Assembly (NCBI RefSeq): GCF_029076445.1
Contig: NZ_JARESG010000008.1
Span: 62,001 to 126,000, forward strand
DNA length: 64,000 nucleotides
From: Pseudarthrobacter naphthalenicus
GTDB taxonomy: Bacteria; Actinomycetota; Actinomycetes; Actinomycetales; Micrococcaceae
Reading direction: 5' to 3'
Shown here: positions 1 through 9,179 of the stretch, piece after piece
Layout of the letters: every line of letters begins with the position of its first letter
Numbering within the stretch: the first letter of the stretch is position 1
Notes under the pieces: model-generated
Database searches by the model: none
Seen by the model: the letters and a program-made list of their open reading frames with translations, nothing else
Told to the model about the DNA's origin: nothing
Made by a program: the position numbers and the translations under genes

Positions 1-114
1 GTGGTTCTTCTGGTGACGCTCGGGCTGCTGGCACTGGCCAGCCTCATCACCATCTGCCAGCGCATATCCACCGTCCACCGGCAGGCATTCGCGGAGTCCG
101 CGGCTTCGGATTAA
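1..114 (+). CDS. pgsA: 3' end of a CDP-alcohol phosphatidyltransferase (phosphatidylinositol phosphate synthase-like), partial
   Basis: Only the last 37 codons are present, open at the left edge and ending in TAA at 112-114. They encode one hydrophobic helix (about residues 1-18) followed by a short basic tail with QRISTVHRQ, which resembles the last membrane helix and cytosolic tail of CDP-alcohol phosphatidyltransferases. In actinobacteria a PgsA/PIP synthase gene commonly lies a few genes upstream of pdxS, which supports the call. The GTG at base 1 is just an in-frame codon, not a start. The assignment rests on a short tail and on gene order, so it is tentative. Confidence 0.5.
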   Translation: MVLLVTLGLLALASLITICQRISTVHRQAFAESAASD

Positions 115-156
115 GCCCTGATTAAGGCCAATTAAGCCCGCCGCCTGCCGGGGGAC

Positions 157-162
157 TAGTAT
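157..162 (+). promoter_or_regulatory. candidate -10 element upstream of pdxS
   Basis: TAGTAT fits the actinobacterial TANNNT -10 consensus and lies 104 bases before the pdxS GTG. No convincing -35 is seen 17 bases upstream. It would give a leader of about 95 bases. The rest of the 115-266 gap shows nothing else I can name. Confidence 0.35.
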
Positions 163-266
163 TGGCAATGCCCGGTCAATGGATCCGGCAACCCGGCGCG
201 TGTCCTCCCGGCTCCTTGCCGCCCTCACGTCCGGCGAAGATCGTCTATCTACCCATAGGGGTTTTT

Positions 267-1193
267 GTGTCTACACCTGATGTAAGCAGCGAAGCCGGTT
301 CGTCCGCGAACAGCGTCACGGGCAGCAACCGCGTCAAGCGCGGCATGGCAGAGATGCTCAAGGGCGGCGTCATTATGGACGTCGTTAATGTCGAACAGGC
401 CCGCATCGCCGAAGATGCCGGTGCCGTTGCAGTGATGGCGCTGGAACGTGTTCCGGCCGACATCCGCGCCCAGGGCGGCGTGTCCCGCATGTCCGATCCG
501 GACATGATCGACAAGATCATCGACGCCGTGTCCGTCCCGGTCATGGCCAAGGCCCGGATCGGCCACTTCGTCGAGGCCCAGGTCCTGCAGTCCCTTGGGG
601 TGGACTACATCGACGAGTCCGAGGTCCTGACCCCGGCCGACTATGTCCACCACATCGACAAGTGGAACTTCAAGGTTCCCTTCGTCTGCGGCGCCACCAA
701 CCTTGGTGAGGCACTGCGCCGCATCAACGAAGGCGCGGCCATGATCCGCTCCAAGGGCGAAGCAGGCACCGGCGACGTCTCCAACGCCACCGGCCACATG
801 CGCCAGATCCGCTCCGAGATCGCCAAGCTTGCCGCCCTGCCCGAGGACGAGCTCTACGTCGCCGCCAAGGAACTGCAGGCCCCGTACGAACTGGTCAAGG
901 AAGTTGCCGCCGCCGGCAAGCTTCCCGTGGTGCTGTTCACCGCCGGCGGCATCGCCACCCCGGCTGACGCTGCCATGATGATGCAGCTCGGCGCTGACGG
1001 CGTGTTCGTCGGCTCCGGCATCTTCAAATCCGGCAACCCCGCCCAGCGCGCCGCCGCCGTGGTCAAGGCCACCACCTTCTTCGACGACCCCGACGTCATC
1101 GCCAAGGCCTCCCGCGGCCTGGGCGAAGCCATGGTGGGCATCAACGTCGAAGAGATCCCGCAGCCGCACCGCCTGGCCGAGCGCGGCTGGTAA
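267..1193 (+). CDS. pdxS: pyridoxal 5'-phosphate synthase lyase subunit PdxS
   Basis: PdxS builds PLP from ribose 5-phosphate, glyceraldehyde 3-phosphate and ammonia supplied by PdxT; it is a cytosolic TIM barrel that forms dodecamers. The 308-residue product shows the family hallmarks: VIMDVVN with Asp38, VMAKARIGH with the Schiff-base lysine Lys95 (Lys81 in Bacillus numbering) and [10 protein letters not shown] with the second catalytic lysine Lys163 (Lys149). The C-terminal [19 protein letters not shown] and GSGIFKS phosphate-binding region is intact. I chose the GTG at 267, preceded by ATAGGGG at good spacing; an ATG at 162 would add 35 low-complexity residues not typical of the family. 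Its partner pdxT is not adjacent but lies 5.9 kb downstream. Confidence 0.96.
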   Translation: MSTPDVSSEAGSSANSVTGSNRVKRGMAEMLKGGVIMDVVNVEQARIAEDAGAVAVMALERVPADIRAQGGVSRMSDPDMIDKIIDAVSVPVMAKARIGHFVEAQVLQSLGVDYIDESEVLTPADYVHHIDKWNFKVPFVCGATNLGEALRRINEGAAMIRSKGEAGTGDVSNATGHMRQIRSEIAKLAALPEDELYVAAKELQAPYELVKEVAAAGKLPVVLFTAGGIATPADAAMMMQLGADGVFVGSGIFKSGNPAQRAAAVVKATTFFDDPDVIAKASRGLGEAMVGINVEEIPQPHRLAERGW

Positions 1194-1348
1194 CTCGCGC
1201 CTTTGGTGCGGCTGGAGGCGCCGGACGGCGTCATCCTCGGCGCGCTATTCCCCGCGCGTTGTGGGTAGTTGAGTAGCGGCTTCCGGCGCGGGGCCCCTTT
1301 TACGCGCGCTGCCGGATCACACCGCCCCTCGCCTTGCGCACCTTATGC

Positions 1349-1401
1349 ACGACGGCGGGTGGTCGCCTTTTCGAAGGCGGCCACCCGCCGTCGTTCTTTT
1401 T
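1349..1401 (+). terminator. strong intrinsic terminator after pdxS
   Basis: A near-perfect 20-bp GC-rich stem, with arms 1349-1368 and 1375-1394 and one G-T wobble, is followed by TTCTTTTT. The T-tract is on the plus strand, so it ends pdxS transcription. It also separates pdxS from the convergent M3 peptidase gene. The rest of the 1194-1412 gap shows only a run of ten G at 1403-1412. Confidence 0.88.
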
Positions 1402-1412
1402 AGGGGGGGGGG

Positions 1413-3425
1413 TTACTCGAGGCCGCGGCGCTTCAGTAGGGGGTCCAGGCGGGCTTCGCGGCCCCTGAGGATCCGGAAGGATTCCAGCGGGTCGCGGCTG
1501 TTCCCGCGGGACAACAGCTCCCGGCGGAACAGTTCACCGTTGCTCCGGTTCAGGCCGCCGTGCTCGGTGAACCAGTCAACCGTTTCCGCGTCCAGCACCT
1601 CACTCCAGATGTAGGAATAGTAGCCCGCAGCATACCCGTCACCGGCGAAGATGTGCTGGAAGTAGCCGGTGCGGTAGCGCGGTGGAATGAGGGCGTGCGC
1701 CACCCCGGCTGCAGCCAACGACTTGGCCTCGAAGGCCACGACGTCGTCCGGGACGTCGGCCCCGTCCAGCACGTGCCACGCCAGGTCCAACAGCGCGGCA
1801 CCCAGGTACTCCGTGGTCGCGAAGCCCTCGCCCCAGAGCCGCGCCTCATTGAGCCGGTCCACAACGTCCTGGGCGAGCGGCTCGCCTGTTGCGTGGTGCC
1901 GGGCGTAATTGGCCAGCACGTCGGGCCAGAGGATCCACATCTCGTTGACCTGCGAAGGGTATTCCACGAAGTCCCTGGGAACCGCTGTGCCGGAGAACCG
2001 CGGATACGTCACGTTGGAAAACAGGCCGTGAAGGGCGTGTCCGAACTCGTGGAACGTGGTGCGAAGCTCGTCCAGCGTCAGGAGCGTGGGCTCGCCTTCC
2101 GGCGGTTTGGAGATGTTGAGGTTGTTGATGACTACCGGCCGGGTGCCCAGCAGGGCTGACTGGTCCACGACCGAGTTCATCCATGCCCCGCCCCGTTTGG
2201 ACTCGCGTGTGTAGTAGTCACCCAGGAAAAGCCCGAGCCCGGTTCCGTCCGGGTTCCGGACTTCCCACACCCGGACGTCCGGGTGGTAACCCGCCAGGTC
2301 GTCGCGTTCATGGAAGGTGACACCGTAGATGGCTGTGGCAGCAAAGAACACTCCGTCGCGGAGGACCCGGTCCAGCTCGAAATAGGGCCGGAGCGCCTGT
2401 TCGTCCACGGCATACTTTTCGCGGCGGACTTTGGCGGAGTAGAACGCCCAGTCCCACGCCTCCAGCGGATGCCCTGCGATCTCTGCCAGGGCCGCAGCCT
2501 CGGCATCGGCATTGCGGACAGCTGCAGGCGCCAGCCGGTTCACCATGGCCTGGACAGCCTCAAAATCCGGGGCCGTCTGGCGGTCAACCACAAGTTCGGC
2601 ATAGTTCGCAAAACCAAGAAGCACGGCCTTTTCAGCGCGGAGCCTGGCCATTGCCGTGACCAGGTCCAGGACGTCGGTGCTGCCGCCGCCACTGCCACGG
2701 CCGGTGGAGGCCTCAAACAGCCGACGTCGGACGTCCCGGTTTTCGAGGGCAGCCATGGCGGGCTGGTTGCTGGGCTGGATCAGGGTCAGCAGGTATTTGC
2801 CGTCGTGACCGGCGGTGCGGGCGGCCTCGGCCGCGCTGGCGATATCGTCCGCCGGCAGCCCGGCCAGTTCCGCTGCGCTGTCCAGCAGCAGAGCCGCGGA
2901 CTTCATCCCCTCCTTGACCCGCTGCCCGAACTCGGTGCCCAGGGCGGACAGTTCAGCATTGATTCCCTTGAGCCGGTCCTGACCGGGCTCATCGAGCTGG
3001 ATCCCGGATTGGCGGAACTCCTTCAGGTACTCCTCTACCAGCCGGACAGCCTCAGGATCGAGGCCGGAGGTGTCGATCGCCGCGAACCGGTCGAACAAGG
3101 CGCGGTTGAGGTAGACCTCATCCTGGTGGGCGGAGAGCCGGGGCGAAAGTTCGGTCTCCAGGGCCCGGATGTCCTCGGACGCGTCGGCGGAAACGAGGGT
3201 AAAGAAAGCGGCAGCCGCCCGCTGGAGCAACTGGCCGGCCCCTTCCATGGCCACGGCAGTGTTCCCGAAGGTCGCCGCTGCAGGGTTGTCCACGATCGCC
3301 TGGATTTCGGCCAGATGTTCTGCCAGGCCGGCGGACACGGCCTCTGCGTAATCGGACGGTGCGAGGTGGGAAAATGGCGGCAGTCCGTAGGGCAGCGCGC
3401 TCGGGCTGAGAAGGGGATTCGTCAT
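1413..3425 (-). CDS. M3 family zinc metallopeptidase (oligopeptidase A / peptidyl-dipeptidase Dcp-like)
   Basis: A cytosolic M3 (thimet oligopeptidase-type) peptidase that would degrade short peptides. The 670-residue length is normal for the family. The catalytic motif is FHEFGHALHG near residue 465 (HExxH), followed about 25 residues later by a region with VEYPSQVNEMW that supplies the third zinc ligand. The N-terminal half is the helical lid typical of OpdA/Dcp. I took the ATG at 3425; a GTG directly upstream (3428) is equally in frame, and AAAGG sits 5 or 8 bases before them. The gene is monocistronic and convergent with pdxS. Oligopeptidase A and Dcp cannot be told apart from sequence alone here. 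Confidence 0.9.
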   Translation of the reverse strand: MTNPLLSPSALPYGLPPFSHLAPSDYAEAVSAGLAEHLAEIQAIVDNPAAATFGNTAVAMEGAGQLLQRAAAAFFTLVSADASEDIRALETELSPRLSAHQDEVYLNRALFDRFAAIDTSGLDPEAVRLVEEYLKEFRQSGIQLDEPGQDRLKGINAELSALGTEFGQRVKEGMKSAALLLDSAAELAGLPADDIASAAEAARTAGHDGKYLLTLIQPSNQPAMAALENRDVRRRLFEASTGRGSGGGSTDVLDLVTAMARLRAEKAVLLGFANYAELVVDRQTAPDFEAVQAMVNRLAPAAVRNADAEAAALAEIAGHPLEAWDWAFYSAKVRREKYAVDEQALRPYFELDRVLRDGVFFAATAIYGVTFHERDDLAGYHPDVRVWEVRNPDGTGLGLFLGDYYTRESKRGGAWMNSVVDQSALLGTRPVVINNLNISKPPEGEPTLLTLDELRTTFHEFGHALHGLFSNVTYPRFSGTAVPRDFVEYPSQVNEMWILWPDVLANYARHHATGEPLAQDVVDRLNEARLWGEGFATTEYLGAALLDLAWHVLDGADVPDDVVAFEAKSLAAAGVAHALIPPRYRTGYFQHIFAGDGYAAGYYSYIWSEVLDAETVDWFTEHGGLNRSNGELFRRELLSRGNSRDPLESFRILRGREARLDPLLKRRGLE

Positions 3426-3495
3426 CACGCTAACCTTTCACACCGGCCTGGGCTTCTCAATGCACGGCTTGCCGGTTATGGGTGCCTGCCGACCC

Positions 3496-3501
3496 TAGAA
3501 T
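3496..3501 (+). promoter_or_regulatory. -10 element of a probable leaderless promoter
   Basis: TAGAAT ends seven bases before the ATG at 3509, so transcription would begin at or next to the start codon. No Shine-Dalgarno sequence is visible before that ATG, which agrees with a leaderless message. Confidence 0.55.
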
Positions 3502-3508
3502 GGCGCCT

Positions 3509-4900
3509 ATGGGTAACAACCACGCCAGTGCGCCGGGCGACCCTTTGCCCGGAGAGCGAAGGCGCACGGCTTTCCTGGGCATGCCGTTACGGCTGTTGGG
3601 CCCCCTGGCAATCGGGCTGTTCGCAGTTGGCTATGGTGCGCTCTGGGTGCTTGAACGCCCGGCGGGGGAGCCCTGGCCGCGCCATGTGGGCCAGCTGTTC
3701 GGCGGGGAATCCATCCTGCTGATGTCCATCGCGCTGGTGCTGATCAGTACCCTGCCACACGTTGAGCGCATCTTTGGCGGCATCGACTATGCCGCCATCT
3801 GGCACCGAAGGCTCGCCGTTGCCGGGGCGGTGCTTTTGCTGCCTCACGTGGAACTGGCCTCCAACCCGGAAGCCACCAGCCTGGGCAAAACGCTGGCGGT
3901 CCCGGCCGCGCTGGGGCTGGCCGCCATGATCGTCTGGGCCATCCTGCCGCGTTGGCGCTCCATGCTGCCCGGGGTCGTCCACGGGGCTGTGCTGCGCACC
4001 CGCAACACCTGGCCCGTGCAGTTGGTGGCCCGGGTCCTCGGCGGCTACGAGCGGTGGCGCGGCTTTCACCGGTTGACCGGTCTGTTTGTAGCCGCCGGCT
4101 TCCTTCACGGGCTGCTGGATGCCACCGCCTTCGAATCGACGCCGGTGCTGCGCTGGAGCTATGTGCTGATCGGCGGCGTCGGACTGGCGTTTTACGCCTA
4201 CCGTGAAGTGTTGGCCCGGCACTTCCTGCCGCATCACGACTACCAGGTGCGGGAGGTCAGAACCGTGGCCCCCGGCTTGGTGGATGTCCACCTCAAGCCG
4301 CTGGGAAAACCGCTGGTGTTCAGGCCGGGCCAGTTCGCCATGATCTATCTGGAAACGAAGGACGGCTGGCAGCGGCATCCGTTCTCGATTTCCGGTGCGC
4401 CTGGCGGCGAGGATATCCGTATCACGGTAAAGGCGCTCGGAGACCACACGGCCAAGCTCCCGGATGTGGTCCAGCCTGGCATGCCCGCCGTGGTCAGTGG
4501 CCCCTATGGCAGGTTTGACCGCCGGGCCGGGACCGCGCGCCAGGTGTGGATCGCCGGCGGTGTCGGCATTACGCCGTTCCTGAGCTGGCTTCGGTCCCTG
4601 GATGATGAGCTCGGGCAAACCGTCGATTTCTTCGTCACCTCAGCGGGCCCTTCGCCCTTCGCCGATGAGATCCACCGGATCGCGAAGCACCATCCCCGGC
4701 TGACAGTGCACCTGATTGACACCAGCACGGACGGCCGGTTAACGCCGGACCGGGTGCTTGCCGCCGTTGACGCTGATCCGCAGGAGCTCTCGGTGTTCAT
4801 GGGTGGCCCGGACCGGATGCTCCGTCAGTTCCGCAGGGCGCTGCGTGCTTCCGGCGTCCGCGCCGCCAACATCCACCGGGAGTACTTCCACTGGCGATGA
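3509..4900 (+). CDS. ferric reductase-like transmembrane flavo-oxidoreductase
   Basis: A membrane electron-transfer protein of the ferric reductase/NADPH oxidase type, 463 residues. The N-terminal half (about residues 25-225) has about six hydrophobic helices with histidines in HRRLAVAG, LPHVELAS and GFHRLTGL that may hold haem. The C-terminal half is a ferredoxin-reductase unit: FRPGQFAMIYL and RHPFSISGAP for FAD, GPYGRF, then IAGGVGITPFLSWL for NAD(P)H, and FMGGPDRMLRQFRRAL with a terminal aromatic (FHWR). The natural acceptor (ferric chelates, oxygen or a membrane partner) cannot be read from the sequence. I chose the ATG at 3509 because of the -10 hexamer just upstream; other in-frame starts exist at 3482 and 3500. 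It is convergent with gatD, 37 bases away. Confidence 0.8.
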   Translation: MGNNHASAPGDPLPGERRRTAFLGMPLRLLGPLAIGLFAVGYGALWVLERPAGEPWPRHVGQLFGGESILLMSIALVLISTLPHVERIFGGIDYAAIWHRRLAVAGAVLLLPHVELASNPEATSLGKTLAVPAALGLAAMIVWAILPRWRSMLPGVVHGAVLRTRNTWPVQLVARVLGGYERWRGFHRLTGLFVAAGFLHGLLDATAFESTPVLRWSYVLIGGVGLAFYAYREVLARHFLPHHDYQVREVRTVAPGLVDVHLKPLGKPLVFRPGQFAMIYLETKDGWQRHPFSISGAPGGEDIRITVKALGDHTAKLPDVVQPGMPAVVSGPYGRFDRRAGTARQVWIAGGVGITPFLSWLRSLDDELGQTVDFFVTSAGPSPFADEIHRIAKHHPRLTVHLIDTSTDGRLTPDRVLAAVDADPQELSVFMGGPDRMLRQFRRALRASGVRAANIHREYFHWR

Positions 4901-4937
4901 GCCAGTGGCTCCGCCCTCAACCGGCGGCCGCCACCGG

Positions 4938-5690
4938 TCAGCGCGGGCGGCGCGCAGCGTGCTCGCGGGCCAGCACAGCGAAGCGGTCGTCAGGGGTGCC
5001 GGGCTCGAAGGTGCCGAACTTGCGCTCCGCCGCCGTCCGGATGAGGAAGTCGGCGATGGCTGGATTCTTGGGCAGCAGCGAACCGTGCAGGTAGCTGGCC
5101 ACCACGTTTTTGTACCGGGCGCCCTCGTGACCGTCGCTGCTGTTGTTGCCGGTTCCCTTTGCCGTGGTCCCCAATGGCCGCACGCCGGGTCCCAGCGTGG
5201 TTTGCCCGCTGTGGTTCTCGTAGCCCAGGATCTCGCCGAACTCGTCCGAGTCGACCCTGACGTTGCCGATCAGGCGTTCGTCCGTACCGTGGGTCTCCAC
5301 GTCCAGGATGCCGATGCCCGGAATGATTGTTCCGAGGTGGGTCTTGAAGAAACGGCCGAAGAGCTGGTACAGCCCGCAGATCACCAGCATGGGCGAGCCG
5401 TCCTCGGCCAGATCCTTCAGGAGCGGGCCGCGTGACTGAAGGTCGTCCTGGATGATCAGCTGGCCGCTGTCCTGCCCGCCGCCGCCGAGAATGAGGTCCA
5501 CCTCGGCGGGGAAGTCGTCGCCGACGTTGTATTCGAGCAGTTCAGGGGTATAACCGTGCCAGCTGATGCGGCGCTTCAGGACCAGGGCGTTGCCCCAGTC
5601 GCCGTAGATGTTCATGTCCCGCGGGTAGAGCTGGAGGACCCGGAGGGCGCCTTTGCTGCCCGGTCCGGAGCCGGTTTTTTCAGCGGTCAT
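4938..5690 (-). CDS. gatD: lipid II isoglutaminyl synthase, glutamine amidotransferase subunit GatD
   Basis: GatD frees ammonia from glutamine for amidation of the D-Glu side of the peptidoglycan stem peptide by MurT. The 250-residue product is a CobB/CobQ-like class I amidotransferase: RVLQLYPRDMNIYGDWGN at the start, GGGGQDSGQ, the nucleophile in MLVICGLYQLFG (Cys near residue 105), and the catalytic His in ASYLHGSLLPKNP. The start ATG at 5690 overlaps the murT stop by four bases (ATGA), so the two are translationally coupled in the order murT-gatD. Longer in-frame starts upstream would run through murT and are not needed. Expected to be essential or nearly so in this group. Confidence 0.94.
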   Translation of the reverse strand: MTAEKTGSGPGSKGALRVLQLYPRDMNIYGDWGNALVLKRRISWHGYTPELLEYNVGDDFPAEVDLILGGGGQDSGQLIIQDDLQSRGPLLKDLAEDGSPMLVICGLYQLFGRFFKTHLGTIIPGIGILDVETHGTDERLIGNVRVDSDEFGEILGYENHSGQTTLGPGVRPLGTTAKGTGNNSSDGHEGARYKNVVASYLHGSLLPKNPAIADFLIRTAAERKFGTFEPGTPDDRFAVLAREHAARRPR

Positions 5691-6979
5691 GAGACCACCT
5701 CCACTGTGGTGATTTTGGACAGCTCGCGGCGGATGGCCAGCATGGCTGTGTAGGTGCAGAAGATCCGCTTCGGTTTGTCCTTGCCCGCGCGGATGAAGGC
5801 TGCCAGGGCGGGCGCGATGTCCGTCTGGACGGCGCCGATCCTGACCTCGTCGTACTGCAGCCGCAGGGCCATGTCGTACGCGCGGGACCCGGTCAGCTGG
5901 TCCACGCCGTCCTCGCGGAGGGAATCGAATTCCACATCCCAAAGCCAGGACATGTCGCGGCCGTCGGCGTAATTGTCGTTGATGGCGATCATGGTGGCGT
6001 AACCCGCCGCGGGGAAGGATTTCAGGCCGAGCCGGAAGCCGCTGGGGTTCTTGACCAGCACCAGGTCCAGGGGCTGGCCGTCCACGGTGAGGCTTTCCCC
6101 GCGGCCGAAGGCCGGCTCAACCTGGGACAGGGCCGTGAGCAGCGTCGCGTGGTTGGCGGTCGCGGCGCCCGCGCCGCAGATGCTGCGCGCCAGGACGAGC
6201 GCGGCTGCGGCATTAAAAATGTTGTAGACGCCGCGGAGCTTCATCGCGGTGGTAACGGTGCCGCCGTCGTACTCAAAATCCGCGGTGTCCGGCCCTACCT
6301 TGCGGAGTACGACGTCGGCGTGCGGCTTCTGCGGGAGGGCTGCGGGAGCGGGGCTTCCCGGCGCCGCGCGCATGTCATCGTCATTGGGGAAAGTGCTGAG
6401 GAGGGAATCGTCCAGGCCGAAGTACCGGACCTCCTGGCCGTTGAGGGTGTCCGCAATGCGGGCCACGCGGGGATCCTCGCGGTTGAGGACAACCGTGCCG
6501 GTGGTTTTTGCCGCAATGTGCTGCAGGAGCTGGGCTGTCTTGTCGATTTCGCCGAAACGGTCCAGCTGATCGCGCAGCACATTGAGCAGGAGGCTGTAAC
6601 GGGGCGGGACGCGGTTGACGAAATGCACGGCGTGGGCTTCATCGAGTTCCAGGACGGCGACGTCGGCCTTGAGCCGGCCGCGCCAGTCCACCTCGCCGAG
6701 CAGGGCCGCCGCCACGCCGCGGGTGAAGTTGCTGCCGGTGCGGTTGGTGAAGACCTTCAGGCCCTGGCTCTCGAGGAGCTCAACCACCATCTTGGTGGTG
6801 GTGGTTTTGCCGTTGGTTCCGCTCACCACAGCCACACCGTGGGGGAGCGTGGCGAGGGTCCGCTGCATAAAGCCGGGATCGATTTTTTCGACCACCAGGC
6901 CGGGCAGGGCGGACCCGCCGCCCCGGAGCCGGGACACCCGGCGGACGAGTTTGCCGAGCGGAACGCTGATGTAAAGCAT
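5687..6979 (-). CDS. murT: lipid II isoglutaminyl synthase, Mur ligase-like subunit MurT
   Basis: MurT is the ATP-dependent Mur-ligase-fold partner of GatD that converts the stem D-iGlu to D-iGln on lipid II. The 430-residue product has the P-loop [13 protein letters not shown] (near residue 55), [40 protein letters not shown], and the C-terminal MurT domain with [17 protein letters not shown], where the conserved Asp that joins the GatD active site is expected. Unusually, the middle domain lacks the four-cysteine zinc ribbon of the Staphylococcus/Streptococcus proteins: the whole protein has only two cysteines (in SICGAG and IFCTYT). The ATG at 6979 has a -10 (TATATT) seven bases upstream and no Shine-Dalgarno, suggesting a leaderless mRNA. 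Confidence 0.93.
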   Translation of the reverse strand: MLYISVPLGKLVRRVSRLRGGGSALPGLVVEKIDPGFMQRTLATLPHGVAVVSGTNGKTTTTKMVVELLESQGLKVFTNRTGSNFTRGVAAALLGEVDWRGRLKADVAVLELDEAHAVHFVNRVPPRYSLLLNVLRDQLDRFGEIDKTAQLLQHIAAKTTGTVVLNREDPRVARIADTLNGQEVRYFGLDDSLLSTFPNDDDMRAAPGSPAPAALPQKPHADVVLRKVGPDTADFEYDGGTVTTAMKLRGVYNIFNAAAALVLARSICGAGAATANHATLLTALSQVEPAFGRGESLTVDGQPLDLVLVKNPSGFRLGLKSFPAAGYATMIAINDNYADGRDMSWLWDVEFDSLREDGVDQLTGSRAYDMALRLQYDEVRIGAVQTDIAPALAAFIRAGKDKPKRIFCTYTAMLAIRRELSKITTVEVVS

Positions 6980-6986
6980 GCTCTGT

Positions 6987-6992
6987 AATATA
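6987..6992 (-). promoter_or_regulatory. -10 element of a probable leaderless murT promoter
   Basis: On the minus strand TATATT is followed by seven bases and then the murT ATG. It lies in the 91-base divergent gap shared with pdxT. Confidence 0.6.
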
Positions 6993-7058
6993 TCCCAGCA
7001 GCGGCATAGAACCCTGCGCCGGGGCAGCCCCGCTCCCGGGTGCGCGCCGTCGGCGCAC

Positions 7059-7064
7059 TATGCT
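7059..7064 (+). promoter_or_regulatory. -10 element of a probable leaderless pdxT promoter
   Basis: TATGCT is followed by GAGGGG and then the ATG at 7071. The GAGGGG touches the start codon and is too close to act as a normal Shine-Dalgarno, so a leaderless transcript is the simpler reading. Confidence 0.5.
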
Positions 7065-7070
7065 GAGGGG

Positions 7071-7781
7071 ATGACAAACCCCCCTTTTGCCGCTGACCCA
7101 CGCCTGGGCGCGGGGCTGCGGATCGGCGTGCTGGCGCTCCAGGGTGACTTCCGCGAGCACCTTCGGGCCGTCGAGGCATCGGGCGCAGCAGGCGTGGGAG
7201 TCCGCAGGCCCAAAGAACTGGACGGCCTGGACGGCCTCATCATTCCCGGCGGCGAATCCACCGCCATCGATAAGCTGGCGCGCGCCTTCGACCTCGCAGA
7301 ACCGTTGAAGGACTGCATCCGCGCCGGCCTGCCGGTCTACGGCTCCTGTGCCGGCATGATCCTCCTTGCTGACGACATCGCCGATCCTGCCACCGACCTG
7401 GCCGGCTCTCCGCAGCAGACGTTCGGCGGCCTGGACATTACGGTGCGCCGTAACGCTTTCGGCCGGCAGCGCGAATCCTTCGAAACGGACCTCGATTTCA
7501 AGGGCCTGGATTTCAGCGCCACCGAGTCCGGTGTGGCCCCCGTGCACGCGGTGTTCATCCGCGGTCCCTGGGTGGAGCGCGTCGGCGCGGGCGTGGAGGT
7601 CCTCGCCCAGGTGGAACCGGCCGACCTTGAACACGCGTCCCACGCGGCGGGCCTGCCCGGGACAGCTAGAATTGTTGCAGTGCGTTCCGGCCACCTGCTG
7701 GCCACCTCCTTCCACCCGGAAGTGACTGGGGAGAAACGCGTACATGAACTTTTTATCCGCATGATCAGAGGAGACGCGTAA
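7071..7781 (+). CDS. pdxT: pyridoxal 5'-phosphate synthase glutaminase subunit PdxT
   Basis: PdxT hydrolyses glutamine and channels ammonia to PdxS. The 236-residue product starts with [17 protein letters not shown] and has [10 protein letters not shown], the nucleophile Cys in [12 protein letters not shown] and the His-Glu pair in [16 protein letters not shown], so the triad is complete. It carries an insertion of several residues after the nucleophile region ([11 protein letters not shown]) that is common in actinobacterial forms. The start is the ATG at 7071; upstream in-frame codons run into the divergent promoter region. yebC follows after three bases, so pdxT probably opens the yebC operon. 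Confidence 0.96.
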   Translation: MTNPPFAADPRLGAGLRIGVLALQGDFREHLRAVEASGAAGVGVRRPKELDGLDGLIIPGGESTAIDKLARAFDLAEPLKDCIRAGLPVYGSCAGMILLADDIADPATDLAGSPQQTFGGLDITVRRNAFGRQRESFETDLDFKGLDFSATESGVAPVHAVFIRGPWVERVGAGVEVLAQVEPADLEHASHAAGLPGTARIVAVRSGHLLATSFHPEVTGEKRVHELFIRMIRGDA

Positions 7782-7784
7782 AGC

Positions 7785-8540
7785 ATGTCAGGACACTCCA
7801 AATGGGCAACAACCAAGCACAAAAAGGCCATCCTTGATAGCCGCCGTGCAAAATCGTTCGCCAAACTGATCAAGAACATCGAAGTAGCTGCCCGCATGGG
7901 CGGACCGGACCTGCAGGGCAACCCGGGCCTGGAACTGGCCGTCACCAAGGCCAAGAAGACCTCAGTCCCCGCCGACAACATTGACCGTGCCATCAAGCGC
8001 GGCGCCGGCCTGACCGGTGAAGTGGTGGACTACACCGAGATCATGTACGAATGCCGCGGCCCGCAGGGTTCAGCACTGCTCATCGAGTGCCTCACGGACA
8101 ACAAGAACCGCGCTGCCTCCGAAGTCCGGCTGGCCATTTCCCGGAACGGCGGCACCATCGCCGATCCCGGTTCGGTCAGCTACCTCTTCAGCCGCAAGGG
8201 CGTGGTCTCGCTGCCGAAGAAGGAGCTCACGGAGGACGATGTCCTGATGGCCGTCCTCGATGCAGGCGCCGAGGAAGTCAAGGACAACGGCGACACGTTC
8301 GAAATCCACTCGGAACCCACAGACCTCCAGGCCGTCCGCGACGCCCTCACAGAGGCCGGCATCGAGTACGACACGGATGAAGCCGAGTTTGTGCCCTCGA
8401 TGGTGGTGCCGCTGGACCTGGAAGCCGCCAAGAAGTTCATGAAGCTGGTTGACGCCCTGGAAGAGCTCGACGACGTCCAGAACGTCTACAGCAACGCCGA
8501 CCTCAGCGACGAAGTCCAGGCCGCCCTGGAATCAGAGTGA
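7785..8540 (+). CDS. YebC/TACO1 family protein (transcription or translation factor)
   Basis: A 251-residue YebC/TACO1 protein. Family work has described members as DNA-binding regulators and more recently as ribosome-associated factors that help translation of proline-rich stretches; which applies here cannot be read from the sequence. The N-terminal signature [20 protein letters not shown] is present, followed by the three-domain body with [25 protein letters not shown] and [13 protein letters not shown]. The ATG is only three bases after pdxT, with AGGAG inside the pdxT end (GATCAGAGGAGACGCG). It keeps the actinobacterial order pdxT-yebC-ruvC. Confidence 0.93.
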   Translation: MSGHSKWATTKHKKAILDSRRAKSFAKLIKNIEVAARMGGPDLQGNPGLELAVTKAKKTSVPADNIDRAIKRGAGLTGEVVDYTEIMYECRGPQGSALLIECLTDNKNRAASEVRLAISRNGGTIADPGSVSYLFSRKGVVSLPKKELTEDDVLMAVLDAGAEEVKDNGDTFEIHSEPTDLQAVRDALTEAGIEYDTDEAEFVPSMVVPLDLEAAKKFMKLVDALEELDDVQNVYSNADLSDEVQAALESE

Positions 8541-8575
8541 ACCAGCGCCTTGCAGCCTAGGGCGGTTGGGGGAGC

Positions 8576-9154
8576 GTGACCCTCCGCGTACTCGGCGTTG
8601 ACCCCGGGCTCACCCGCTGCGGCATCGGTGTGGTGGACGTCGAGCGGAACAGGCGCGCCACCATGGTGGCCGTCGGCGTGGTGGGAACCTCCCCCGAGGA
8701 AACCCTCGACCAACGGCTTCTGGTCATTGCCCTGGCGATCGACGAGTGGCTGGACCGGTACGAACCCCAGGTGCTCGCCGTCGAACGCGTCTTTTCCCAG
8801 CTGAACGTCAGCACGGTGATGGGTGTGGCACAGGCGTCCGGCGTGGTGATCACTGCCGCCGCCCGGCGGGGGATCCCGGTGGCGCTGCACACGCCGTCGG
8901 AGGTCAAGGCCGCTGTTACCGGCAGCGGCACCTCCAACAAGGACGCGGTCACCAAGCTCGTCACCAAGATCCTGCGGCTCGATGCGCCCCCGCGTCCCGC
9001 CGACGCCGCGGACGCCCTGGCGTTGGCCATTACGCATGCGTGGCGTGCCGGCAGCGGGGCAGCGGTGGCCACCACCGGCCCGGGCAGCCTGTCCCTGACC
9101 CCGGCCCAGCGCGCGTGGGCCGATGCCGAGGCGAAGGCGCGCCGCGCACGCTGA
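8576..9154 (+). CDS. ruvC: Holliday junction resolvase RuvC
   Basis: RuvC is the dimeric endonuclease that cuts Holliday junctions handed over by RuvAB. The acidic active site is visible: Asp in [12 protein letters not shown] (residue 7), Glu in [12 protein letters not shown] (near 67), and the Asp pair in [17 protein letters not shown] (near 142). The 192-residue length is slightly long because of an alanine-rich tail after the core. A GTG start with GGGGGAG just upstream is used. It stands first in ruvCAB, separated from ruvA by 90 bases that hold a possible LexA-like site. Confidence 0.95.
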   Translation: MTLRVLGVDPGLTRCGIGVVDVERNRRATMVAVGVVGTSPEETLDQRLLVIALAIDEWLDRYEPQVLAVERVFSQLNVSTVMGVAQASGVVITAAARRGIPVALHTPSEVKAAVTGSGTSNKDAVTKLVTKILRLDAPPRPADAADALALAITHAWRAGSGAAVATTGPGSLSLTPAQRAWADAEAKARRAR

Positions 9155-9179
9155 ATGTCCGCAGCCCTTGCTAGGGTAT

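Noticed and set aside
249..1169. Long open frame antisense to pdxS
   Set aside because: It mirrors pdxS in the complementary frame, is rich in Gly/Val/Asp as expected for a GC-rich shadow, and has no ribosome binding site or recognisable domain.
2283..3722. Plus-strand 479-codon frame over the M3 peptidase gene
   Set aside because: It runs across the peptidase, its promoter region and the next gene start; composition and context fit a shadow frame.
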